From: Prevotella sp.
GTDB taxonomy: Bacteria > Bacteroidota > Bacteroidia > Bacteroidales > Bacteroidaceae
Length of the DNA stretch: 48,396 bases
Assembly (NCBI GenBank): GCA_017847725.1
Contig: JAGAXW010000012.1
Span: 1-48,396, forward strand
Direction of reading: 5' to 3'
Each line of letters begins with the position of its first letter. Within the stretch, counting starts at the first letter, position 1. Below are positions 18,117-26,066 of this stretch, in pieces. The position numbers and the translations under genes are program-made. The notes under the pieces were generated by a model, which ran no database searches, had not been told where the DNA came from, and worked only from the letters and a program-made list of their open reading frames with translations.

Positions 18117-18123
18117 TTGACTG

Positions 18124-18131
18124 CAAAGGTA
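18124..18131 (-). promoter_or_regulatory. -7 box of recF
   Basis: TACCTTTG on the minus strand, seven bases from the recF ATG. It is divergent from the TPR gene promoter 43 bases away. Confidence 0.7.
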
Positions 18132-18174
18132 CGATTTTTTTTCGGCAATTATTCTTTTATTCTTTTATTTTTCG

Positions 18175-18182
18175 TAACTTTG
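18175..18182 (+). promoter_or_regulatory. -7 box of the TPR-ribH-xth operon
   Basis: TAACTTTG followed by CACCC, 39 bases before the ATG at 18222. It matches TAnnTTTG; the -33 area is T-rich without a clear TTTG. Confidence 0.65.
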
Positions 18183-18221
18183 CACCCGATTTATGTCCGA
18201 ACAATAAAAAACAACAAAATA

Positions 18222-18872
18222 ATGGCAAACAACAAACCTCAGACTGCTCCTGTAGAAGAGCAGCAAATCAACAAGACAGAAGTCTTCTTCGAGAAGAACA
18301 AGAAAATCATCATCAGCTGCGTCTGTGCAGTCATCATCGTCATCGTCGGCATCATCCTTGCCAACACCTACTATTTCGAGCCCCGTTCCGAGAAGGCCAG
18401 CACCGAGCTTGCCAAGAGTCAGGAACTCTTCGAGCAGCAGCAGTACGACAAGGCCCTCGCCGGTTTCCAGAAGGTTGCTGGTGACTACAGTTCCACCGAT
18501 GCCGGCAACCTCGCCCAGCTCTATATTGGCATCTGCCAGGCCAAGCTCGGCAAGTGGCAGGAGGCTGTCGACGCCCTCGAGTCGTTCAGCGGCAAGGGCG
18601 ACCAAATGATTAGCCCTGCTGCCGAAGGAGCACTGGGCAACGCCTATGCCAACCTGAAGCAGTTCGACAAGGCCGTCGAGCACCTGAAGAAGGCTGCCAA
18701 GATGGCCGACAACAACTCGCTGTCGCCCACGTTCCTCATCCAGGCCGGTGAGATTCTCGAGAGCCAGAACAAGAAGGACGAGGCCCTCAAGCTCTATGAA
18801 GAGGTCAAGGAGAAGTACGTCAACTCCATGCAGTACCAGTCTATCGACAAGTACATCCAGCGCGTGAAGTAA
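18222..18872 (+). CDS. Membrane-anchored tetratricopeptide repeat protein
   Basis: The 216-residue protein has a cytoplasmic N-terminus, one membrane helix (about 29-49: IIISCVCAVIIVIVGIILA) and a C-terminal domain of TPR-like helices (QQQYDKALAGFQKVAGDY, LGKWQEAVDALESF, LKQFDKAVEHLKKAAKMADN, KDEALKLYEEVKEKY). The anchor plus periplasmic TPRs resemble YfgM-like and CcmG-associated scaffolds; a specific partner cannot be named. The frame is open far upstream across the recF promoter; the ATG at 18222 follows the -7 box. It is first in an operon with ribH, exonuclease III and a lipoprotein. Confidence 0.88.
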   Translation: MANNKPQTAPVEEQQINKTEVFFEKNKKIIISCVCAVIIVIVGIILANTYYFEPRSEKASTELAKSQELFEQQQYDKALAGFQKVAGDYSSTDAGNLAQLYIGICQAKLGKWQEAVDALESFSGKGDQMISPAAEGALGNAYANLKQFDKAVEHLKKAAKMADNNSLSPTFLIQAGEILESQNKKDEALKLYEEVKEKYVNSMQYQSIDKYIQRVK

Positions 18873-18890
18873 TCCGAAAGCTGACGACTT

Positions 18891-19361
18891 ATGGCGACTA
18901 AGAACCTCTCAGAATACAACAGTGCAAAGGTGCCCGATGCCTCGAACATGATTTTCGGCATCGTCGTCTCCGAGTGGAATCCCGATATCACGGGAGCCAT
19001 GCTCGAGGGTTGCGTGTCGACGCTCGAGAAGCACGGGGCACTACCCGAGAACATCCACGTAAAGACCGTCCCCGGTTCTTTTGAACTTATCTACGGAGCC
19101 CGCCAGATGACGCTCAACGACGGCTACGACGCCGTCATCATCCTGGGTTGTGTCATTCGTGGCGAGACGCCCCACTTCGACTACATCTGTCAGGGAGTCA
19201 CCGCAGGCATCGCCCGTCTCAACGCCACCAACAACATCCCCGTGGTCTATGGTCTGCTCACCACCGAGAATATGCAGCAGGCCCTCGACCGTGCCGGCGG
19301 ACGCCTGGGCAACAAGGGCGACGAGTGCGCCGTGGTAGCCATCAAAATGGCCAAATTCTAA
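18891..19361 (+). CDS. ribH: 6,7-dimethyl-8-ribityllumazine synthase
   Basis: This 156-residue protein is a full-length lumazine synthase. Recognisable segments are [15 protein letters not shown] (substrate ring), [28 protein letters not shown] with the catalytic His, and [21 protein letters not shown]. It condenses 5-amino-6-ribitylaminouracil with dihydroxybutanone phosphate, the second-last step of riboflavin synthesis. No FMN riboswitch is seen: the gene sits 18 bases after the TPR gene inside an operon. Confidence 0.97.
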   Translation: MATKNLSEYNSAKVPDASNMIFGIVVSEWNPDITGAMLEGCVSTLEKHGALPENIHVKTVPGSFELIYGARQMTLNDGYDAVIILGCVIRGETPHFDYICQGVTAGIARLNATNNIPVVYGLLTTENMQQALDRAGGRLGNKGDECAVVAIKMAKF

Positions 19362-19377
19362 CCAAACATCCCCCTCT

Positions 19378-20130
19378 ATGAAACTCATCTCATGGAACGT
19401 CAACGGGCTGCGTGCCTGTATGGGTAAAGGATTCAGCGACATCTTCAAGGAGATGGACGCTGATTTCTTTTGTCTGCAAGAAACCAAGATGCAGGAGGGC
19501 CAGCTCGACCTGCAGTTCGACGGCTACCAGTCGTACTGGAACTATGCCGAGAAGAAGGGCTACTCAGGCACCGCCGTCTTCACCCGCCACCAGCCGCTCA
19601 GCGTCAGCTACGGCATCGGCATCGACGAGCACGACCACGAGGGGCGCGTCATCACACTGGAGATGGGCGACTTCTACCTTGTCACCTGCTACACCCCCAA
19701 CTCGCAGGACGGTCTGCGCCGCCTCGACTACCGCATGCAGTGGGAAGACGATTTCCGCAGCTACCTCCTGTCCCTTGACGCCAGAAAGCCCGTCATCCTG
19801 TGCGGCGATCTCAACGTGGCTCACGAAGAGATAGACCTGAAGAACCCCAAGACCAATCGGCAGAACGCCGGATTCACCGACCAGGAGCGCCAGAAGTTCA
19901 CCTTATTATTAAATAGCGGCTTCATTGACACGTTCCGTACCCTTTATCCAGAGCAGGTCACTTACTCATGGTGGTCGTACCGCTTCCAGGCCCGTCAGAA
20001 GAATGCCGGCTGGCGCATCGACTACTTCGTCGCCTCCGAGCGACTGCGCCCGCGCATCGCCGACGCGAAGATACACACCGACGTCTACGGCAGCGACCAC
20101 TGTCCCGTAGCGTTAGAGATAAAAGACTGA
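19378..20130 (+). CDS. xth: Exodeoxyribonuclease III (AP endonuclease)
   Basis: The 250-residue protein has the ExoIII/AP endonuclease set: [10 protein letters not shown] at the start, [10 protein letters not shown] with the metal-binding Glu, [34 protein letters not shown] with the catalytic Asp and Asn, and the final GSDHCPV with the catalytic His. It repairs abasic sites and trims 3' ends. It follows ribH by 16 bases and precedes a lipoprotein gene by 28. Confidence 0.97.
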   Translation: MKLISWNVNGLRACMGKGFSDIFKEMDADFFCLQETKMQEGQLDLQFDGYQSYWNYAEKKGYSGTAVFTRHQPLSVSYGIGIDEHDHEGRVITLEMGDFYLVTCYTPNSQDGLRRLDYRMQWEDDFRSYLLSLDARKPVILCGDLNVAHEEIDLKNPKTNRQNAGFTDQERQKFTLLLNSGFIDTFRTLYPEQVTYSWWSYRFQARQKNAGWRIDYFVASERLRPRIADAKIHTDVYGSDHCPVALEIKD

Positions 20131-20158
20131 AACACTCATTTTTTTAAAATAAAAAACT

Positions 20159-20776
20159 ATGAAAAAGATTTTCTTAGCACTGATGGCTGTTGCTGCCATC
20201 ACATTCACAACATCGTGTGGAAACAAAACCCAGCAGGGCGAGGCCGCTGCTGACAGCACAGAGGTAGCCGCCAACGCAGGGGACGAGGCCAGTAGCATCA
20301 TCGCTACCCTCAGCGAGCAACTCAACGCTGGCGATGCCACCAAGCTGCAGGCTACCCTCGAGACCGTCAAGGCCAAGGTTGCCGAGCTCATCAAGAACAA
20401 CCCCGAGGCTGCCAAGCAGTATGTCGAGCAGGTACAGAACTTTCTGAAGGAGAATGCAGACAAGGTGAAGGCCGTCGTAGGAGACAATGCCGCTGCTAAC
20501 GCAGCCGTCACGGCCCTGACCTCTGTAGAGCCCGAGACCATCGTCAATACCATCGTACAGCAGACTGGCGATGCCGCCGAGGCTGCCAAGGATGCTGCCG
20601 TTGACGCTGCAGCCCAGCAGGTAGACGCTGCCAAGGATGCCGCTCAACAGAAGGTTGAAGATGCCAAGGCCGCAGCCAAGCAGAAGGCTGAAGAGACCAA
20701 GGCTGCTGCCAAGCAGAAGGCCAGTGAGGCTGTCGACAACGCTGCCAAGGACATCAAGAAAGGACTCGGCCTGTAA
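20159..20776 (+). CDS. LEA-like Ala/Lys-rich lipoprotein
   Basis: This 205-residue protein has a signal peptide with lipobox TTSC (Cys20) and then low-complexity helical sequence. The C-terminal third is a run of roughly 11-residue amphipathic repeats of the type AAKDAAQQKVEDAKAAAKQK, similar to late embryogenesis abundant proteins and apolipoprotein-like helices. It is presumably anchored in the inner or outer membrane facing the periplasm. LEA-type proteins protect other proteins or membranes during desiccation or stress; that role is inference. It ends the TPR-ribH-xth cluster and is followed by a hairpin overlapping the next operon's control region. Confidence 0.75.
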   Translation: MKKIFLALMAVAAITFTTSCGNKTQQGEAAADSTEVAANAGDEASSIIATLSEQLNAGDATKLQATLETVKAKVAELIKNNPEAAKQYVEQVQNFLKENADKVKAVVGDNAAANAAVTALTSVEPETIVNTIVQQTGDAAEAAKDAAVDAAAQQVDAAKDAAQQKVEDAKAAAKQKAEETKAAAKQKASEAVDNAAKDIKKGLGL

Positions 20777-20787
20777 GCCACACGCCC

Positions 20788-20821
20788 GTTTCACTGAATA
20801 AAAGAGCCGTTTCGCTGAATG
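20788..20821 (+). promoter_or_regulatory. Candidate LytTR-type operator, site A
   Basis: Two 13-base direct repeats, gtttcactgaata (20788-20800) and gtttcgctgaatg (20809-20821), have a 21-base period, two turns of the helix. The second copy ends three bases before the -33 TTTG. The same arrangement precedes the VTC operon at 25972-26005. Paired direct repeats with this period next to a promoter are typical of LytTR-domain regulators, and one is encoded at 30809. Binding is inferred. Confidence 0.7.
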
Positions 20822-20846
20822 TTTTTTGCGAGACGGCTCTTTTTGT
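20801..20846 (+). terminator. Terminator of the LEA-like lipoprotein gene, overlapping operator A
   Basis: A 10-base stem (aaagagccgt 20801-20810 with acggctcttt 20833-20842) is followed by more T residues. It lies 25 bases after the lipoprotein stop. The left arm overlaps the second operator repeat and the loop contains the -33 box of the next operon. Confidence 0.75.
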
Positions 20847-20855
20847 CTACTTTTG
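20825..20855 (+). promoter_or_regulatory. Promoter of beta-helix operon A
   Basis: TTTG at 20825-20828, a 19-base spacer and TACTTTTG at 20848-20855 match the Bacteroidota -33/-7 pattern. The leader to the ATG at 20898 is about 38 bases. Confidence 0.7.
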
Positions 20856-20897
20856 TGTATCGAAACAAAGTGTCCCACTATTTAAATACGAACGACT

Positions 20898-22676
20898 ATG
20901 AAGAAGATGTTTTTCTTAGCACTGATTTCAGTGTTCACGGCAGTCCAGTATGCCTGCAGTAACAGCGATGCACAAGACGCGACCAACGAAGATACGGGAA
21001 GCGACCAGACAGGAGGCGGCACCTCGTCCAGCAGCCTGGGCACAGGCGACCTGTTCACCTTCACCGTTGCAGTCGACAAGACGACGGCCGAGCCCTCCTC
21101 GTCGGCCGATGCCTTCTATCCAGAGGCAGAAGACAACCTCGACGACAGCAGCAACAGCAGCGACTTCAGCACCGAGGTGGCTATCGACGTGTCGGGTATC
21201 AGCGACGGCGAATACAACGGCGTCACCGTCACCCACGATGGCAACAACATCGTCTGCAACCACGGCTCCAACAAGGTGTGCTACGTGCTCAGCGGCACCA
21301 CCACCAACAGTTCGGTGACCATCATTGGCGAGAAGAAGTGTAAAGTAGTGCTCAACAACGTCACCATCAACAGCACCGACAGTGCCGCTCTCAACATTCT
21401 CTGCAAGAAGCGTGCTTTCATCTACCTGCCCGAGGGAACCACCAACACCCTCACAGACACCAAGTGTAGCGACGACAACGAGCACAAGGGAGCACTCTAT
21501 GCCAAAGGTAAACTGCTGTTCCACGGCACAGGCACGCTGTCGGTCAACGGCAAGCATAACAACGGCATCCACTCTGCCGACTACATCATATTCAACAAGG
21601 GCAACAACATCTACGCCAGTTCTACTGCCAACCACGGTGTCAAGTCCAACGACGGCATTTTCATCAACGGCGGCATCCTCAATGTCGAGGTATCGGCAGC
21701 AGCAGCCAAGGGCATCAACTGTGAAGACAGCATTGTGGTACGCGGAGGTCGCACCACCGTCATCACCACTGGCACAGGAGCCTTCGACACCACCGAACAA
21801 GACGCCAAGGGCAGTGCCGGCATCAAGTCGGACACCAACTTTGCCCAGTACGGCGGTGAGGTCAGGCTCAAGAGCACCGGTTCGGGCGGCAAGGGTCTGA
21901 AGGTCGACGGCAAGGCCGACTTCTACGGTGGCACTATGTACGTCATCACCGAGGGTAGCGAGTACACCTACAACCGCAGCTACACAGCCTCTCCCAAGGG
22001 CATCAAGGTGGATGGCAACCTGACGCTCAACGACGGCGCCATCATGGTGAGAACCTCCAACCACGAGGCAGTAGAGTCGAAAGCCGCACTGACCATTAAC
22101 GGAGGCAGCATGTCGGCCTACTCCAAGAGCGACGACGCCATCAACTCTGCAGGCCACCTCACCGTCAACGGCGGCTACGTGCTGGCCTACTCGGCAGGCA
22201 ACGACGGCATGGATGCCAACGGCAACTGCTACATCAAGGGAGGTATCACGTATGCCATCGGCAGTTCGTCGCCCGAAGTGGCCATCGACGCCAACAGCGA
22301 GGGCGGCTACCAGCTCTACCTCACGGGAGGAACGCTCATCGCAGTGGGCGGACTGGAGAACGGCGCAAGCCTCAGTCAAACCTGCTACCAGGCCTCATGG
22401 AGCCGCAACACGTGGTACGCCCTGACCACCAGCGACAACACCCTGGCGTTCCAGACACCGGCCTCTGGAGGCACCAGCCTCGTGGTGTCGGCCCCCTCTA
22501 CCCCATCCCTCACATCTGGCGTAACAGTCAGCGACGGCACCACATGCCTGGGCGGAATGGGCTATACAGCCAGCACCGTCAGCGGTGGCTCCACCGTCTC
22601 GCTCTCCACCTATTCGGGCGGCAACGGCATGGGTGGCGGAGGAATGCCCGGTGGTGGAATGCCTGGCGGAAGATAA
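20898..22676 (+). CDS. DUF4353 (Cthe_2159-like) beta-helix surface lipoprotein
   Basis: This 592-residue protein has a signal peptide with Cys20 (QYAC) and an acidic Ser/Thr-rich linker (20-95). From about 100 to 510 it has regular repeats of the form G-I-x-S/C-D, V/I-x-I-x-GG-x, a right-handed parallel beta-helix as in the DUF4353 family. The founding member Cthe_2159 binds cellulose and polygalacturonate and contains calcium. The C-terminal module (NHEAVESKAALTINGG, GNDGMDANGNCYIKGG, SPEVAIDANSEGGYQLY) is shared with the protein at 24058. The tail is a Gly/Met/Pro segment (GGGGMPGGGMPGGR). It is first in operon A, under promoter 20825-20855. Carbohydrate or metal binding at the cell surface is inferred. 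Confidence 0.85.
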   Translation: MKKMFFLALISVFTAVQYACSNSDAQDATNEDTGSDQTGGGTSSSSLGTGDLFTFTVAVDKTTAEPSSSADAFYPEAEDNLDDSSNSSDFSTEVAIDVSGISDGEYNGVTVTHDGNNIVCNHGSNKVCYVLSGTTTNSSVTIIGEKKCKVVLNNVTINSTDSAALNILCKKRAFIYLPEGTTNTLTDTKCSDDNEHKGALYAKGKLLFHGTGTLSVNGKHNNGIHSADYIIFNKGNNIYASSTANHGVKSNDGIFINGGILNVEVSAAAAKGINCEDSIVVRGGRTTVITTGTGAFDTTEQDAKGSAGIKSDTNFAQYGGEVRLKSTGSGGKGLKVDGKADFYGGTMYVITEGSEYTYNRSYTASPKGIKVDGNLTLNDGAIMVRTSNHEAVESKAALTINGGSMSAYSKSDDAINSAGHLTVNGGYVLAYSAGNDGMDANGNCYIKGGITYAIGSSSPEVAIDANSEGGYQLYLTGGTLIAVGGLENGASLSQTCYQASWSRNTWYALTTSDNTLAFQTPASGGTSLVVSAPSTPSLTSGVTVSDGTTCLGGMGYTASTVSGGSTVSLSTYSGGNGMGGGGMPGGGMPGGR

Positions 22677-22697
22677 ACCCACACAATCCTGAAAGAT

Positions 22698-23087
22698 ATG
22701 AAAAGAACCATCATCATAGCTCTTGCATGCCTGCTCACAGTAGGCATGCAAGCCTCGGACTACCTTTATCTGGTATTCACCCAGAGCAACGGCACGACGA
22801 CAGCCGTCACAGCCTCTGACCTCACCATCAGTTTCAACGACGGCTACCTGGTGGCCACCAGCGGTTCGACAACGCTGGCCAACCTGGAGCTGACCTCGCT
22901 GACAAAGATGGAATTCTCAAACGACGACACGTCGGGTATCGAGCAGATTACCGTCGACACGCTGATCAGCGACGAAGACACCGTAATCTACGACCTCAAC
23001 GGCCGCAAGATGCCCCAAGGCGCACTGCCCAAGGGCGTGTATATCGTGAAGAACAGTAAAAGAACCTTTAAAATGCAGATTAAATGA
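22698..23087 (+). CDS. Small secreted protein with type IX-like C-terminal tail
   Basis: The 129-residue protein has a signal peptide (cleavage near MQASD), a short beta domain (YLYLVFTQSNGTTTAVTASD to LTSLTKMEFS) and a C-terminal segment VIYDLNGRKMPQGALPKGVY. That last segment resembles the tails of type IX secretion cargo and of many secreted Prevotella proteins. The beta domain alone resembles the leader region often fused to larger surface proteins, so this may be a stand-alone partner of the beta-helix proteins. It follows the first beta-helix gene by 21 bases and overlaps the next by ATGA. Function unknown. Confidence 0.72.
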   Translation: MKRTIIIALACLLTVGMQASDYLYLVFTQSNGTTTAVTASDLTISFNDGYLVATSGSTTLANLELTSLTKMEFSNDDTSGIEQITVDTLISDEDTVIYDLNGRKMPQGALPKGVYIVKNSKRTFKMQIK

Positions 23088-24061
23088 AGCAGTTCCTTTT
23101 CCTCGCAGCCCTGCTGGCCATGGGCACCCCCCGGATGCTGGCCGCCGACGCCAACACCGTAGAGATAGCCTATAGCGGCACGACAGCTACCGTCACCATT
23201 GCCGACAACATTGCCTCGTATGTGACGGCCTCGGCCAACGGTGCCCACGTCACCATCACGCAGACCAACACGGCCGATGTGGACGGCGCAGAAATCACCT
23301 ACATCCTGTCGGGCACGTCGACCAACGGCGAGTTCTATCTCAACGGTTCGTACAAGTGTACCGTCTCCCTGAACGGACTGACGCTCACCAACCCCTCCGG
23401 AGCCGCCATCAGCATCATCAACGGCAAGCGTATCAAGGTGAAGGCCGAGACCAACACCGAGAACACCCTCGTCGACGGCAGTGGCTCGCAGAAAGGCTGC
23501 CTCTACGTAAAGGGACACCTGGAACTTCGCGGCTACGGCACGCTGAATGTCACGGGCAACTTCGCCCACGGCATCAAGAGTGGCGAGTACATGTCGGTGA
23601 AGAACCTGACCGTCAACGTCAAGTCCGCCGTGAAGGACGGCATGAACTGCAATGAATACTTCCTGATGGAGAGCGGCACGGTGAACATCACCAATGCCGC
23701 CGGCGACGGCATCCAGTGCGACATCGACAATACGGCAGGCACCTCCATTGCAGCCTCGGACGACCAGCACACCGACGAGGACACGGGCAACGTCTATATG
23801 ACCGGCGGTACGCTGAACATCGCACTGGCCAGCACGTCGACCGGCAAGCTCATCAAGGCGGCAGGCGAAATCAGCATGACAGGCGGCACCTACAATGGTG
23901 TGACAGGCATCGAGACAGTGCCGGTCAGCACTACAGCTACCAGTGCTCCGTCGGCCATCTACGACCTGAGCGGACGACAGTATGCCGACGGCAGCGCCCT
24001 GCCCCACGGAGTCTATATCATTCACAACAATGGAAAAACATACAAAGTGAACGTGAAATGA
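23084..24061 (+). CDS. Secreted DUF4353 beta-helix protein with type IX-like tail
   Basis: This 325-residue protein has a signal peptide (cleavage near MLAAD, about 20) and a DUF4353 beta-helix domain (about 25-285), including VTITQTNTADVDGAEITYIL, GSYKCTVSLNGLTLTNPSGA and GSGSQKGCLYVKGHLELRG. The tail AIYDLSGRQYADGSALPHGV resembles a type IX sorting signal. It is closely related along its length to the N-terminal half of the next gene's product, so the two arose by tandem duplication. Start and stop overlap both neighbours by four bases (ATGA), so translation is coupled. A ligand-binding role at the surface is inferred from Cthe_2159. Confidence 0.83.
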   Translation: MKQFLFLAALLAMGTPRMLAADANTVEIAYSGTTATVTIADNIASYVTASANGAHVTITQTNTADVDGAEITYILSGTSTNGEFYLNGSYKCTVSLNGLTLTNPSGAAISIINGKRIKVKAETNTENTLVDGSGSQKGCLYVKGHLELRGYGTLNVTGNFAHGIKSGEYMSVKNLTVNVKSAVKDGMNCNEYFLMESGTVNITNAAGDGIQCDIDNTAGTSIAASDDQHTDEDTGNVYMTGGTLNIALASTSTGKLIKAAGEISMTGGTYNGVTGIETVPVSTTATSAPSAIYDLSGRQYADGSALPHGVYIIHNNGKTYKVNVK

Positions 24062-25965
24062 AACAAATACTATTAGCCATAACGGCGCTCCTGTCCGCCG
24101 CATCCGTACAGGCACAGACGCTGAACGTGACAACGGGCAGCAACGTCACCGACCAGTATCCAGCCACACAGGCCGGCGAGATGACCTATACCTCCGGCAC
24201 ACAGCTGACGATACTGAACAAGACCTACAACCTCAGCGAGATAACCTCCATGACCACGGACGAGACGAGCGTCACCGACAATCAGGTCAACATCGTCTAC
24301 AACGGCAGCGAGGCGCTCGTCTACGTAGCCGGCAACGTGGCCCAGTATGTCAACGTCACCGTCAGCGGTGCCAAGGTGTACGTCAACCAGACCAATACCG
24401 ATGCCGTGGACGGCGACGAGATTACCTACGTGCTGAGCGGTACGTCGACCGACGGCCAGTTTGCGCTCGACGGCTCGTACAAATGCACCGTCTCGCTGAA
24501 CAACGTGACGCTGACCAACCAGAGCGGTGCCGCCATCAGCATCGGCAATAAGAAGCGCATCCAGATCAGTGCCAAGAGCGGTACGACGAACACGCTGGCC
24601 GACTGCGCCAATGGTTCGCAGAAGGGCTGCATCTACTCGAAGGGACAAATCCAGCTGCAGGGCAACGGCACGCTGAACGTCTACGGCTATACCAAGCACG
24701 CCATCAAGTGTGGCGACTACGTCAGCATCAAGAACCTGACCCTGAACATTCTGAATGCCGTAGGCGACGGCATCAACGCCAACAAGTATTTCCTGATGAA
24801 GAGCGGCACGGTGACCATCAGCGGCGTGGGCGACGACGGTATCCAAAGCGACTATGAGAGCGACGACGCCACCACCGGCGAGACCACCGACCACGAGGAC
24901 GAGAACTCGGCCAACACCTACATCGAGGGTGGCACGCTCGACGTCACCGTGACGGCCGCTGCCACCAAGAGCATCAAGGCCTCCGGCGACCTGAACATCA
25001 GCGGCGGCACCATCACCGTCAAGGCCAGCGGCGCCTATGCCTACGACTCGACGGACAGTGAGTACAAGAGTGCCTCGTGCCTGAACAGTGACGGCAACAT
25101 GACCATCAGCGGCGGCACCATCACCTGCACCGCCTCGGGCTATGCCGGCAAGGGCATCAAGTGCGACGGCGTGCTGACCGTCACCGACGGCACCATCTCG
25201 GCAACGGCATCGGGCAGCAGCAGCGACACCTACGGCTCGGCCAAGGCCATCAAGGCCGGCACGAAGACGGAAGTATCCTCGTCCCGTCTCGCAGGCCCTG
25301 GCGGCGGTGGATGGGGCCCCGGCGGTGGCGGTGGCGGTGGCGGCAACAGCGGCAACTACACCTACAGCGGCGGCATGGTCGTCAGTGGCGGCACCATCTA
25401 TGCCAAGGCCAGCAGCCACGAGGCCATCGAGTCGAAGAACACCCTCGACATCTCGGGCGGCACCATCTATGCCGAGTCCAGCGACGATGCCATCAACGCA
25501 GCCTCTACGCTGACCATCACGGGCGGCAACGTCTACGCCTACTCTACCGGCAACGACGGCATGGACGCCAACGGCAACTTCTACATCAAGGGCGGCAACC
25601 TGGTAGCCATCAGCGCAGGCAGTCCTGAGGTGGCCTTCGACGCCAACACCGAGGGGGGCTACAAGCTCTACATCACGGGCGGCAACGTCGTAGCCGTGGG
25701 CGGTCTGGAGAGCGGCAGCAGCCTGAGCGGCGTGACCAGCCGGTCGACATCGTACAACAAGAACACCTGGTATACGTTCAAGAACGGCTCGACGTCGGCC
25801 TTCTCGTTCAAGATACCCAGCACGGCGTCCAGCGGCGGCGGATGGGGTCCAGGTGGCGGCTCGTCGTCCTCGTCGATGACCATCGTCGCCACCAGCACAC
25901 CAAGCATCTCGACGGGCTCCATCAGCGGCACCACCATCTGGAATGGCTACGGCATTGTCAACTAA
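24058..25965 (+). CDS. Large secreted DUF4353 beta-helix protein
   Basis: The 635-residue protein has a signal peptide (LLSAASVQAQ, about 20) and no lipobox. Residues about 70-330 match the preceding gene's product. Residues about 450-600 match the C-terminal module of the protein at 20898 (SSHEAIESKNTLDISGG, GNDGMDANGNFYIKGG, SPEVAFDANTEGGYKLY). It therefore looks like a fusion of the two types. Two Gly-rich loops are conspicuous: GPGGGGWGPGGGGGGGG near 420 and SGGGWGPGGGSSSSS near the end. The ATG at 24058 overlaps the previous stop (ATGA). It closes operon A; no strong terminator lies between it and the VTC operon, so some read-through is possible. Confidence 0.83.
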   Translation: MKQILLAITALLSAASVQAQTLNVTTGSNVTDQYPATQAGEMTYTSGTQLTILNKTYNLSEITSMTTDETSVTDNQVNIVYNGSEALVYVAGNVAQYVNVTVSGAKVYVNQTNTDAVDGDEITYVLSGTSTDGQFALDGSYKCTVSLNNVTLTNQSGAAISIGNKKRIQISAKSGTTNTLADCANGSQKGCIYSKGQIQLQGNGTLNVYGYTKHAIKCGDYVSIKNLTLNILNAVGDGINANKYFLMKSGTVTISGVGDDGIQSDYESDDATTGETTDHEDENSANTYIEGGTLDVTVTAAATKSIKASGDLNISGGTITVKASGAYAYDSTDSEYKSASCLNSDGNMTISGGTITCTASGYAGKGIKCDGVLTVTDGTISATASGSSSDTYGSAKAIKAGTKTEVSSSRLAGPGGGGWGPGGGGGGGGNSGNYTYSGGMVVSGGTIYAKASSHEAIESKNTLDISGGTIYAESSDDAINAASTLTITGGNVYAYSTGNDGMDANGNFYIKGGNLVAISAGSPEVAFDANTEGGYKLYITGGNVVAVGGLESGSSLSGVTSRSTSYNKNTWYTFKNGSTSAFSFKIPSTASSGGGWGPGGGSSSSSMTIVATSTPSISTGSISGTTIWNGYGIVN

Positions 25966-25971
25966 GACCGT

Positions 25972-26005
25972 GGTTCGCTGAACGAAACAGCGCGTTCGTT
26001 GAACG
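25972..26005 (+). promoter_or_regulatory. Candidate LytTR-type operator, site B
   Basis: Two 13-base direct repeats, ggttcgctgaacg (25972-25984) and cgttcgttgaacg (25993-26005), have a 21-base period and end two bases before the -33 TTTG. They share the core TTC(A/G)(C/T)TGAA with site A, and the distance to the -7 box differs by only one base (27 here, 28 at site A). The local LytTR regulator is the obvious candidate binder. Confidence 0.72.
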
Positions 26006-26007
26006 GA

Positions 26008-26039
26008 TTTGCAAGATGTGGGAGTAAAGGCTAACTTTG
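26008..26039 (+). promoter_or_regulatory. Promoter of the VTC operon
   Basis: TTTG (26008-26011), a 20-base spacer and TAACTTTG (26032-26039) form a consensus promoter. The leader to the ATG at 26067 is about 23 bases. Confidence 0.8.
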
Positions 26040-26066
26040 CAGTAGGAAACCTAATAGCACACTATT

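Noticed and set aside
18891-19361. FMN riboswitch upstream of ribH
   Set aside because: Only 18 bases separate ribH from the previous gene, and the operon leader (18183-18221) is too short for the element.
20600-20760. Tandem DNA repeat in the LEA-like gene as a CRISPR or satellite array
   Set aside because: The repeats follow codon periodicity and encode helical protein repeats with irregular bases; there are no spacers. No CRISPR array was seen anywhere in the window.
20928-22379. Minus-strand open frame of 483 codons opposite the first beta-helix gene
   Set aside because: The regular repeats of the beta-helix gene keep other frames open; composition is Val/Ala/Asp-rich with no recognisable fold.
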